From Bacillus massilinigeriensis (GTDB lineage Bacteria > Bacillota > Bacilli > Bacillales > Cytobacillaceae): 64,000 bases of DNA. This document shows, piece after piece, positions 1-9,651 of this stretch. Each line of letters starts with the position of its first letter. Position 1 is the first letter of the stretch. The notes beneath the pieces were generated by a model, which was not told the origin of the DNA, did no database searches, and saw only the letters and a list, made by a program, of their open reading frames with translations. Made by a program: the position numbers and the translations under genes. The stretch lies in NCBI RefSeq assembly GCF_900111815.1, contig NZ_LT630004.1:2694565-2758564 (forward strand). Reading direction: 5' to 3'.

Positions 1-39
1 AAGTAGATTTTCCCGTGACAGGATTCGTTCCATTAACAT
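1..39 (-). CDS. ltrA: Group II intron reverse transcriptase/maturase, N-terminal 13 codons only
   Basis: An ATG at 39 is preceded by a perfect AGGAGG (48-53) with 8 nt spacing. It opens a frame reading MLMERILSRENLL up to the window edge. This is the typical start of LtrA-type intron-encoded proteins, which reverse transcribe and help splice the intron. A second in-frame ATG two codons later could also serve. The rest of the protein lies outside the window, so whether it is intact cannot be judged. Confidence 0.8.
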   Translation of the reverse strand, partial: MLMERILSRENLL

Positions 40-587
40 TGATATAACCTCCTGCGTAAATAGGGTTTCTGTTTGTGTTCTTCCATTCTCCACCCTGTCC
101 TATTGACCCCCATGGATTCACCATTTCTTTCAATAGACAGGTTTCTCTGTTTTCTGTTTCACTGAATGGCAAGATTCGCCTAGCCCCTATTTTCCATAAC
201 TGGTTCAGCCCTTCCTTATCCTCTTAAGCGGACAAGTACTATGGCTTCTGCTGACGCCTGCCGTTCAACCTACCCTCACGGATAGGCTTACCGCATGAGT
301 ACGGCATTCCGACAGGTTCTCCCCGGGTAAGAGTACAGACTTTCCTTCCACGTCTCCGCCTCATTTACTCTGTGGCACCTTCGGCAGTAAGGGCTTTGTC
401 TTGTTTTGCAGACTCACCCAATGCCACCTAGCCTTATATGAGGTTCGTGTTCCTCGGAGCGGAAGTTTGCCGCCGACTTCCTTCAGATATAAGGGTCGCC
501 CCTTATACCCTTGTCTTGAGCTACAGCTACTACTGCCTTCACTGTTCAGGACTTTCACCTTAGAGCCTGTACCCATGCCGGGCACAC
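1..587 (-). mobile_element. Group IIC intron, 5' part (cut by window edge)
   Basis: On the minus strand the sequence begins at 587 with GTGTGCCCGGCATGGG, a group II 5' end. It continues with a layout I recognise from the Oceanobacillus iheyensis group IIC intron: a CTGAAGGAAG segment, GAGGAACACGAAC, ATAAGGCTAGGT, then ACCCGGGGAG and GTCAGCAGAAG. The first nucleotide follows directly on the T-tract of an intrinsic terminator, which is the known preference of class C introns. The open frame of the encoded reverse transcriptase begins at 39 and leaves the window, so domains V and VI and the 3' splice site are not visible. Class assignment is by recalled sequence resemblance, not alignment. Confidence 0.85.
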
Positions 588-620
588 AAAAAAAGCTCTT
601 TAAGATTATCTTAAAGAGCT
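588..620 (-). terminator. Terminator of the ilv operon, target of the intron
   Basis: A perfect 13-bp stem (AGCTCTTTAAGAT and its complement) with a minimal loop is followed on the minus strand by six T residues, after which the intron begins. It lies about 80 bp behind the ilvA stop. Confidence 0.9.
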
Positions 621-702
621 TAGCTTTTTGGTAAAAGTAAAAACTTAGGAACTATTCTATTCATAACTATATTAGTTGCACAAAATAATGACACCATAAT
701 AA

Positions 703-1659
703 TCATCCAGTATAGTATAGCTTCATTGTAGTTTTTGACATTTCTTTATACATAGGGATTTTAACAGGGTCTACATTGCCACCGCTGATGATGCAGCCTA
801 CTTTCTGTTGGTCAATCGGTACCTTTTTGTATAAAATAGCAGCCAATGCAGCCGCTCCTGCACCTTCCACCAGCATTTTTTCTCTTTCGAGCATAAAAAT
901 GATTGCATGGGCAATTTCTTCATCGGTAACTGTAACAATATCATCCACATACTTTTGAATGATGGGATACGTTTTAATCCCTGGTTCCTTAACCAATATC
1001 CCATCCGCTATCGTGTTGATAGGCAGGTATGGCTTCACTTTCCTGCCAGTGAATTTCTGGTATGTCGCAGATGCCCCATTTGCCTGTACACCGATTACTT
1101 TAATGAAAGGGTTGATTGCTTTAATTGCGAGTGCAACCCCAGATGCAAGTCCACCGCCCCCGATTGGTACAAATACAACCTCTAATTGGCTATTTTGCTG
1201 CAGCATTTCCAAGGCAACCGTCCCTTGCCCTGCAATCACCATTTCATCGTCAAACGCATGGACAAAAGTGCTACCAGTCTGGTTCATTTCTTCTACTGCT
1301 TTGTGGTAGGATTCATGATACGTTTCTCCGACCAATACAATTTCGGCACCATACGCTTTCGTTGCAGCCGCCTTGGAAAGAGGGGTATGTTTGGGCATAT
1401 AAATTTTCGCTTTCATTCCTCTCAACGATGCGGCCAGCGCTACCCCTTGCGCATGATTTCCAGCAGATGCGGCAAGGATTCCATTTTTCGCTTCGTTTTC
1501 AGGCATGGAAACAATTTTATTCATGGCTCCTCTTAGTTTAAACGACCCTGTCTTTTGTAAGTTTTCCAGTTTTAAAAATACGTCGGCATTCGTTAAGTTA
1601 TTCAGGGTTGTGCTTTGCTTTAAGGGAGTTCTATGGACTTTATCCACCAATTTTTCCAT
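703..1659 (-). CDS. ilvA: Threonine ammonia-lyase, short form without regulatory domain
   Basis: PLP enzyme that deaminates threonine to 2-oxobutanoate, the entry step of isoleucine synthesis. PLP lysine K41 is in GSFKLRG, followed by the SAGNHAQG loop and the phosphate-binding GGGGLASG. At 318 residues it ends after the catalytic domain and lacks the C-terminal ACT-type domain that gives biosynthetic IlvA isoleucine feedback, so it resembles the short catabolic TdcB class. It is nevertheless last in the ilv operon, 78 bp after ilvC. The ATG at 1659 has a poor ribosome site. In-frame coding extends upstream to an ATT at 1696-1698 that follows GAGGTGAGG and would add 13 residues (IGDLIKGINVLEA) matching the usual N-terminal helix, so an AUU start is possible. 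Confidence 0.93.
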   Translation of the reverse strand: MEKLVDKVHRTPLKQSTTLNNLTNADVFLKLENLQKTGSFKLRGAMNKIVSMPENEAKNGILAASAGNHAQGVALAASLRGMKAKIYMPKHTPLSKAAATKAYGAEIVLVGETYHESYHKAVEEMNQTGSTFVHAFDDEMVIAGQGTVALEMLQQNSQLEVVFVPIGGGGLASGVALAIKAINPFIKVIGVQANGASATYQKFTGRKVKPYLPINTIADGILVKEPGIKTYPIIQKYVDDIVTVTDEEIAHAIIFMLEREKMLVEGAGAAALAAILYKKVPIDQQKVGCIISGGNVDPVKIPMYKEMSKTTMKLYYTG

Positions 1660-1737
1660 TGCTTCCAGAACGTTGATACCCTTTATTAAATCCCCAATGT
1701 CCTCACCTCGTAATGTTTTTTTTTATGATTGTATTAT

Positions 1738-3090
<1,353 letters not shown>

Positions 3091-3094
<4 letters not shown>

Positions 3095-4812
3095 GGTTTC
3101 ACCCCAATCATTTCATGTAACCCTTTCCCTGGCGCTACCATTGGATAGACGTTTTCATTAGGATTCACGCAGCAATCAATTAGGACTGGCTCCCGGTCTG
3201 TGAAAACTTCTTGCAGAATCCTTTCCGCTTCCTTCCTTGTGGTAACTCTGAAAGCCCTTATTCCATAAGATTGTGCTAGCTGAACGAAATCTGGCTGCAA
3301 GGAAAAAATAGATTGCGAAAATCGTTTTTCGTAAAAAGTCTCTTGCCACTGACGGACCATTCCGAGAGATCCGTTATTGATAATCAGGACTTTTACTGGC
3401 AAACCCCATTCTTTTAATAAAATCAGTTCCTGCAGTGTCATTTGAAAACCGCCGTCTCCCACTAGCGAAACGACCGTTGCCTCAGGGTCTGCCAATTGTG
3501 CACCTATGGCTGCCGGAAATCCAAATCCCATTGTTCCTAATCCGCCGGAGGTAACCCAACGGTTTGGTTGAGAAAAAGAATAAAATTGCGCCGCCCACAT
3601 TTGATGCTGACCGACATCGGTCGTGACAATCGCTTCTCCCTCCGTATATTTGTGCACCAATTCGATAAATTGCTGGGGTGATAGGAACTCCTCCGAATTG
3701 CTATACCAAAAAGGATACATTTCTTTGTTCTTATCTAATTGGTTTAGCCAAAGCTTTGTGTCTGGCCTCTCCTTGCCCGCTTGACTCATAACCATCTGCA
3801 TGACTACTTTTGCATCTCCTAAAATAGGAATATGCGTCTTAACATTTTTGCCGATTTCTGATGAATCGATATCAATATGCACCACCTTTGCTTTCGGTGC
3901 AAAGCTATCCAAGTTACCCGTTAACCGGTCATCGAATCGGGCGCCTATATTGATTAAGAGATCGCATTCATAAATAGCCATGTTTGAGGTATAGCAGCCA
4001 TGCATACCCGCCATTCCTAAAAATAAAGGATGCTGCGCCGGAAATCCTCCCAGTCCTAAAAGGGTGTGGACTACAGGTATTTGATAATGTTCGGAAAACT
4101 TGAGCAATTCTTCTGAAGCCTTAGCATGTAGAACGCCAGCTCCAGCTAGAATGATTGGTTTTTTGGAGAGCTTGAGTGCCTCAAGTAGCTTTTCTATTTG
4201 CAATGGATCAGGTTTCACTGTTGGCTGATACCCTGGCAGATGAACAACAGCCTCTTTCAATGGTCCTGTGGGCATAGCTGTTAAATCCTTCGGTATATCG
4301 ACTAATACAGGGCCTGGCCGTCCGGTTGTTGCAATATAGAAGGCCTCTTTTACTATCCTAGGCAAATCCTCTACTCTTTTCACCTGATAGTTCTGTTTGG
4401 TAATAGGTGCCGTAATCCCTACAACATCTGCTTCCTGAAAGGCATCCGTTCCAATTACAGGCGAAGCAACCTGACCTGTAAAAATAACTAGCGGCAACGA
4501 ATCCATCATGGCATCAGCAATCCCTGTCACTAAGTTTGTTGCCCCTGGTCCGGAAGTAGCAACGACAACCCCCGGCTTTCCTGAAACCCTCGCATAGCCT
4601 TGAGCCGCGTGAATCGCTCCTTGTTCATGGCGGGCAAGAATATGCTTGATCGGTGATCTGTAAAGTGCATCATACATACCTAAAACTGCTCCACCAGGGT
4701 AGCCAAACAATAGGTCTGTACCTTCCTGCTTTAATGCCTGTATGAACAAATCTGCCCCATTTAAGTTCAATTCATCTAACTCTAGTGCTGCTACTGACTC
4801 TTTTAATTCCAT
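3091..4812 (-). CDS. ilvB: Acetolactate synthase large catalytic subunit
   Basis: ThDP- and FAD-dependent condensation of pyruvate with pyruvate or 2-oxobutanoate. The 573 residues show the three-domain family layout: N-terminal pyrimidine domain with the catalytic glutamate region ([30 protein letters not shown]), the central FAD domain, and the C-terminal ThDP-binding [12 protein letters not shown] with its [12 protein letters not shown] segment. The ATG at 4812 has AAGGAGGAG upstream. First gene after the second T-box, so expression depends on that leader as well as on read-through from ilvED. Confidence 0.98.
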
Positions 4813-4838
4813 ATCATACTCCTCCTTTTCAGGATCAT

Positions 4839-4898
4839 AAAAAAAAGCCCAATCACCCTCACAGCAAATTCATCATGTGTGCAGGGGTGAAAAGGCTT
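4839..4898 (-). terminator. T-box regulated terminator before ilvB
   Basis: On the minus strand AAGCC...CACCCCTG pairs with a downstream GGGTGATTGGGCTT followed by seven T residues. It lies just behind the T-box sequence and is the conditional terminator of that leader. Confidence 0.8.
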
Positions 4899-5168
4899 AT
4901 AGCTCTCCACGGTACCACCCTCTTTTGAAACATCCCTTTCGAAATGTAACCTTATAAGGCAAACCAAGATTCCTTTTTTTGATTAAAGGTCCTGATTTGT
5001 CTTTTTTTTTGATAACGAGTATACGTACGTATATACTCGATTGTTCCTACTGCTATTTTCAGAACAACACTCAGAGGGGATAAAGGAATTGGCGCATTAC
5101 TGGCTTCCAGCACGACCAGCTCTCTGTGAATGCGAACTCCAAAGCCTTAAACCTCGTCATCGAGTTAA
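4839..5168 (-). promoter_or_regulatory. T-box riboswitch in front of ilvB (probably leucine)
   Basis: The conserved T-box AGGGTGGTACCG is at 4910-4921. Upstream are the stem I landmarks AGAGAGCTGG and GCTGGAAGCCAG. The probable specifier loop reads CCCCTCTGAG; CTC (Leu) is my best reading, by analogy with the ilv-leu leader of B. subtilis. Uncharged tRNA stabilises the antiterminator and lets ilvBNC-ilvA be transcribed. The leader begins at the ilvD stop codon, so it sits inside the operon and sets a second checkpoint there. The specifier call is an inference from hand folding. Confidence 0.85.
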
Positions 5169-5171
5169 GTA

Positions 5172-6839
5172 TTAAATTTTTAAAATTCCTCCCGTGCTCG
5201 CGGACGTGACAAGCTTTGAATAACGAGCTAAATACCCTTTTTTAATTTTCGGTGGCGGCTGGGTCCATTGGGCTTTTCTTGCATTTAATTCCTCTTCAGA
5301 AACAGAGAGTGTGATTGTCCTGTTTTCTAAATCGATGGTTATCCTATCTCCATTTTGCACGAACGCAATTGGGCCTCCTTCAGCAGCCTCTGGTGAAATA
5401 TGTCCAATGGAGATTCCCCTGGAGGCGCCGGAGAATCTTCCATCTGTAATCAGAGCAACTTTCTTATCGAGTCCTCTTCCAGCAATAGCAGCTGTTGGCG
5501 CAAGCATCTCCGGCATTCCCGGTCCACCCTTTGGCCCTTCGTAGCGGATGACAACCACATGCCCCTCCTGGACATCACCATTTTCGATTCCGGCCAATAC
5601 TTCATCTTGAGAATCGTAAACAATGGCTTCCCCAGTAAAATTCTTGATGGTGGGATCTACCGCACCTACCTTGATAACACAGCCATCCGGTGCAATATTT
5701 CCAAATAAAATGGATAATCCCCCTACAGGACTATATGCTGTTTCCTTGCTGCGAATCACATCATCGTTTAAAACTTGAGCATCTTTTACATTTTCATAAA
5801 GGGATTTTCCAGTAACCGTCATTCGATCAGGGTGGACGGCCCCTTCCATCTCACATAGCTGTTTAATAATAGCGCTGACACCACCAGCATTATGAACATC
5901 CTGCATGGAATAATCCGACGCTGGGCTTATTTTAGACAAATAAGGAACTCGCTTTGCCACTTCATTAATTCTTTTGAGATCATAGTCAATTTCCGCTTCA
6001 TTTGCGATCGCAAGAGTATGAAGAACGGTGTTCGTAGAGCCGCCCATCGCCATGTCAAGCGCAAAGGCATCATCGATTGTGTCCTTCGTAATAATATCTC
6101 TTGGCTTAATGTCTTTTTTTATCATTTCAACTAAATAACGAGCCGCATCATAGATTAATCGATGTCTTTCCTTTGATGTAGCAACTAGCGTACCATTGCC
6201 CGGGAGCGCTACCCCGAGCATTTCCATCAAAGAGTTCATCGAGTTTGCCGTAAACATACCCGAACAGGAGCCGCATGTTGGGCATGCATTCTGTTCAATG
6301 TCAAGTAATTCCTGTTCGGACATTCTTCCTGATTGATAGGCGCCAACACCCTCAAACACGGATACAAGCGATAAAGGCTTTCCACTGTTTGAAACGCCTG
6401 CTTCCATCGGCCCACCGGAAACAAATACGGAAGGGACGTTTGTTCTAACAGCTGCCATCAGCATCCCGGGAGTGATCTTATCACAGTTAGGGATATAGAA
6501 TACTCCATCGAACCAGTGGGCATTGATTACCGTTTCAGCCGAATCTGCAATAAGTTCTCTGCTTGGCAAGGAATACCTCATTCCAATATGCCCCATTGCA
6601 ATCCCATCATCTACCCCAATGGTATTAAATTCGAATGGAATTCCACCCGCTTCTCTAATCGCATCCTTGACGACATCCGCAAACTGCCTCAGATGGACAT
6701 GTCCCGGAATAATATCTATATAGGAATTGCATACTCCTATAAAAGGCTTATCAAGATCCTTTAATTTCACGCCCGTTGCGTAAAGCAAGCTTCGGTGAGG
6801 AGCACGGTCTACTCCCTTCTTGATCATGTCACTGCGCAT
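5172..6839 (-). CDS. ilvD: Dihydroxy-acid dehydratase
   Basis: Fe-S dehydratase forming the 2-oxo acids of valine and isoleucine. The 555 residues match the family length. Cluster and metal motifs are visible: [12 protein letters not shown], the [17 protein letters not shown] segment and GRFSGASRG near the C terminus. The ATG at 6839 has a GGGGGGAAC ribosome site. It lies 24 bp behind ilvE and is followed by a T-box leader rather than directly by ilvB. Confidence 0.98.
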   Translation of the reverse strand: MRSDMIKKGVDRAPHRSLLYATGVKLKDLDKPFIGVCNSYIDIIPGHVHLRQFADVVKDAIREAGGIPFEFNTIGVDDGIAMGHIGMRYSLPSRELIADSAETVINAHWFDGVFYIPNCDKITPGMLMAAVRTNVPSVFVSGGPMEAGVSNSGKPLSLVSVFEGVGAYQSGRMSEQELLDIEQNACPTCGSCSGMFTANSMNSLMEMLGVALPGNGTLVATSKERHRLIYDAARYLVEMIKKDIKPRDIITKDTIDDAFALDMAMGGSTNTVLHTLAIANEAEIDYDLKRINEVAKRVPYLSKISPASDYSMQDVHNAGGVSAIIKQLCEMEGAVHPDRMTVTGKSLYENVKDAQVLNDDVIRSKETAYSPVGGLSILFGNIAPDGCVIKVGAVDPTIKNFTGEAIVYDSQDEVLAGIENGDVQEGHVVVIRYEGPKGGPGMPEMLAPTAAIAGRGLDKKVALITDGRFSGASRGISIGHISPEAAEGGPIAFVQNGDRITIDLENRTITLSVSEEELNARKAQWTQPPPKIKKGYLARYSKLVTSASTGGILKI

Positions 6840-6863
6840 ACGGTTCCCCCCTCTGTGTTCCCC

Positions 6864-7778
6864 TCAAGCATTTTGGCTTTCATATACTTTCACGCCATCT
6901 ACAAGCACCGTTTTTCGAAACTCCTCTAAAAGCATATTTGTGAAGTGGCCTGGTTTACCATCGCCAATCGTTCTGCCGTCAACTTTCACAACAGCAATTA
7001 CTTCTGCCGCTGTTCCAGTGAGAAAGACTTCATCGGCTACATACACATCGTGCCTTGTAAAAACTTCCTCTTTCATTGGGAGATTTAATTTATGAGCAAT
7101 TTCCATGATGACATTTCTTGTAATCCCCTCTAATGCTCCTACATATCCAGGCGGGGTTAAAATCTCCCCATTTTTTACAATAAAGATATTATCCGCAGAT
7201 CCTTCTGCCACATAGCCCTGGTCATTTAGCATAAGCGCTTCGCCAACACCAGCTAAATTAGCCTCAATCCTGACAAGAATATTATTTAAATAGTTCAAGG
7301 ACTTCACTTTTGGAGAAAGTACATCCGATCGATTTCTTCTTGTTGCAACTGAAACGATGTCAATTCCCGTTTCATATAACTCTTTCGGGAATAATGCAAG
7401 TTCTTCCGCAATGATGATGACTTGAGGCTTGGAACAAGTGGCAGGATCAATGCCCAGATTCCCAACTCCTCTAGAGACAACTACGCGAATATAGGCATTT
7501 AGCAGTTTATTTACCTTCAACGTCTCCACAACGAGAGCACTTAATTCCTGTCTACTATATGGAATCGACAACATGATGGACTTTGCTGAGTCATAAAGCC
7601 GGTCCAAATGTTCTTTCAGCCGAAAAACATTGCCTTCATACACGCGAATTCCTTCGAAAACCCCGTCCCCGTATAAAAAACCGTGATCATACACTGAGAC
7701 AACAGCGTCTTTCTTACTAACAAACTGGCCATTCAAAAAGATCAATTGTTCCTGCATCACTAGTTCCCCATTTCCCAT
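6864..7778 (-). CDS. ilvE: Branched-chain amino acid aminotransferase (fold type IV)
   Basis: PLP-dependent transamination of the branched-chain 2-oxo acids with glutamate, final step of the pathway. Fold-IV features are LYGDGVFEGIRVYEG, the PLP lysine in SLNYLNNI, and EGITRNVI with a conserved GTAAEV near the end. The first ATG (7778) has no ribosome site. The ATG at 7757, reading MQEQLIFLNGQFV, follows AATGGGGAAC and fits the family start better, giving 297 residues. First gene of the operon behind the upstream T-box. Confidence 0.93.
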   Translation of the reverse strand: MGNGELVMQEQLIFLNGQFVSKKDAVVSVYDHGFLYGDGVFEGIRVYEGNVFRLKEHLDRLYDSAKSIMLSIPYSRQELSALVVETLKVNKLLNAYIRVVVSRGVGNLGIDPATCSKPQVIIIAEELALFPKELYETGIDIVSVATRRNRSDVLSPKVKSLNYLNNILVRIEANLAGVGEALMLNDQGYVAEGSADNIFIVKNGEILTPPGYVGALEGITRNVIMEIAHKLNLPMKEEVFTRHDVYVADEVFLTGTAAEVIAVVKVDGRTIGDGKPGHFTNMLLEEFRKTVLVDGVKVYESQNA

Positions 7779-7813
7779 TTAATTTTTTGTTTTCACTAAA
7801 GTTATTTAAAAAT

Positions 7814-7846
7814 AAAAAAACCCGTCCCCTTAATAAGGGACGAGTT
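7814..7846 (-). terminator. T-box regulated terminator before ilvE
   Basis: The minus strand reads CTCGTCCC, a short loop and GGGGACGGG, followed by seven T residues. It is the conditional terminator of the ilvE leader. Confidence 0.85.
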
Positions 7847-8110
7847 AGCTCGCGATACCACCCTAGTTCCGTCTGTAGAATAAAATCCACATACGGCTCT
7901 CAATCAACGTACAATCATACGTGTTCCTCGTAACGGGGGACGATCCGGCAATACTTACTGAAAGGTTTCAGCATTGCATCTCGGAGATGATTTTCGGACA
8001 AGTTCTGAACATCGGCTTTCAGCGACTACCGACTCTCTGTGGAACAGGAATCTTATCTTACTCTTTCTCTTCAGCGATTTTTGTTTATTTTAACAATTTA
8101 ATTAATATAA
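7814..8110 (-). promoter_or_regulatory. T-box riboswitch in front of ilvE (probably isoleucine)
   Basis: The T-box AGGGTGGTATCGCG is at 7851-7864 and the stem I motif ACAGAGAGTCGG is upstream. The probable specifier segment reads AAAATCATCTCC, where ATC (Ile) is the likely codon; this is a hand reading without computed folding. It controls entry into the whole operon. With the leader before ilvB the operon has two tRNA sensors in series. Confidence 0.85.
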
Positions 8111-8186
8111 AAATTATCAGATAAAATCTTATTTGTCAAATGTTTTTTAAAATTCTTTTTTGAGAAGTTTAATTCATAAATAAATG

Positions 8187-8228
8187 AAAAGGCCCTGTTA
8201 AGATGATTCTCTTTACAGGGCCTTTTCA
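8187..8228 (-). terminator. Terminator behind the minJ-like gene
   Basis: AAAAGGCCCTGT and its complement form a 12-bp stem flanked by A and T runs on both sides, so it could work in both directions. It lies 69 bp behind the minJ-like stop and upstream of the ilvE leader. Confidence 0.85.
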
Positions 8229-8296
8229 GAAAAAAAGATCAAATTTTGTAAAAAAACCAGTTAATCCTTGAGATAAAAACGCCTTGTTACGGTGTT

Positions 8297-9490
8297 TTAC
8301 ACTGCAGCATTTCCCCACTTTTTCTCATCCTGCACGAAGAGGATGCCTAGTTCGTGGTGGTCGCCTTCGAACAGCGCTCGCTGGGCGAAACGGATTTGAC
8401 CGTTTGTGTCGATGACTTCGAGTTTGCAATGGGCACGGTTGTATTGGAGCGCTTCGTACAGCTGCTCTTCATCGCGGACAGCGATGCCATTTACCTTTGA
8501 CACGAGCTCCCCGACTGTGAGGCCCATTTTTTCTGCAGGTGATCCGGGAATGATTCCTAGAATCATGATTCCGTTATTCTTTTTCGAAAAATAGAACGCA
8601 AGATTAGCTTCCTTTATTTTTTGACTCATGGTAATAGATTCCCTGCCAATCATCGCGAGCGCTACAGCGACGATTGACGCAATCGGATACCAATAGCCTG
8701 CTGCAGACACCGCCAACACGAGTATAGCAAGCAGCAGCACACGGCGCGCCGTTATCGTTATCGCTTCTTTCGGCAGTAAGCCCTGGACCTGCTGATGGAT
8801 GCCGATTGGAAACGGAACTAGCAGCAGGGAGAAGGCCTGTTCTCCGAGAGAAAACGTTGGCCACCATGGAAAAATCGACTCAATCGCACTACCGGGGATA
8901 AGCAGGAATACTGGTACGAGCCAAAGCCTTTTCACTTCATGCACGCCGACTGTCTGCCCGCGCTTGCTTTTTACAAGCTTCGGAGAAGTTCCTTTCGTTG
9001 CATTCTTTCCGATCAACACGCTTTCGCCAATCAATAGCAGCGCAAGCAAAATCGCAAGCGATGGAAAGACAGCGGTATCAAGGCTGGAAAAAGCAGCGCC
9101 GATTAGCGGCAATTCCCCACCTCGGCCCGCTGTGAAAACGAGCAGGAAGAAAGCGACTCCCACGGTAAATGCAGGCGAAAGAAGCTTCACTTGAAGCGTT
9201 AGCATCGCAAGGAGCGCAACAGCACAGACAAGCAGGAGTGCAGCAAAAGGAATCACCATTCCTGCGCCAATGGCTGCAACAGAAAGCGCTAGCCCTACGA
9301 GCCCTCCCAGCGGAAGAAGCTGCCGCAGCTCAAAATACGCATCCTGCGCGCGGACATGAAAGTTTTTCCGTTCGCGTTTAACCCTTGATACTCCCAATGC
9401 TGCCGCCATTAAAAAGCAGCCGTAAAACAGAGGGTGAAGAAATAGCTTCCCCGTTCCTTTCAGCAATTCTAATAACCATATTTGCGTCAC
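8297..9490 (-). CDS. minJ: Polytopic membrane PDZ protein, MinJ-like division-site determinant
   Basis: A 397-residue protein with several hydrophobic segments in its first 290 residues and a C-terminal PDZ domain (MILGIIPGSPAEKMGLTVG, about 310-328). In B. subtilis MinJ bridges DivIVA and MinCD at the poles and septum and affects swarming. Assignment rests on the architecture and on adjacency to ctpB. The start is a GTG at 9490 behind AAGGCTGGTGG. The swarming regulator swrA, which I expect between minJ and ctpB in B. subtilis, is absent: only about 160 bp separate the two genes here. Confidence 0.8.
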   Translation of the reverse strand: MTQIWLLELLKGTGKLFLHPLFYGCFLMAAALGVSRVKRERKNFHVRAQDAYFELRQLLPLGGLVGLALSVAAIGAGMVIPFAALLLVCAVALLAMLTLQVKLLSPAFTVGVAFFLLVFTAGRGGELPLIGAAFSSLDTAVFPSLAILLALLLIGESVLIGKNATKGTSPKLVKSKRGQTVGVHEVKRLWLVPVFLLIPGSAIESIFPWWPTFSLGEQAFSLLLVPFPIGIHQQVQGLLPKEAITITARRVLLLAILVLAVSAAGYWYPIASIVAVALAMIGRESITMSQKIKEANLAFYFSKKNNGIMILGIIPGSPAEKMGLTVGELVSKVNGIAVRDEEQLYEALQYNRAHCKLEVIDTNGQIRFAQRALFEGDHHELGILFVQDEKKWGNAAV

Positions 9491-9617
9491 CCAATGCCAC
9501 CAGCCTTTTTAAAAAAATTTCTGAACCGTTCGGACAGTTAAGCTTATTTTAGCAAATCTTGTCCAGAAAACATATGGTAACTTGGGAGATTCATATATTG
9601 GAAACTATTTCACGGAC

Positions 9618-9645
9618 AAAAAGCTGCCTTTCTAGCTGGCAGCTT
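9618..9645 (-). terminator. Terminator behind ctpB
   Basis: The minus strand reads AGCTGCC, a short loop and GGCAGCT, then TTTTT, immediately behind the ctpB stop codon. Confidence 0.85.
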
Positions 9646-9651
9646 CGTTCA

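Noticed and set aside
361-585. Small minus-strand frame of 74 codons
   Set aside because: It lies wholly within the structured 5' part of the group II intron and has no ribosome site.
7921-8124. 67-codon plus-strand frame in the ilvE leader
   Set aside because: It overlaps the conserved T-box stem I on the opposite strand and has no ribosome site.
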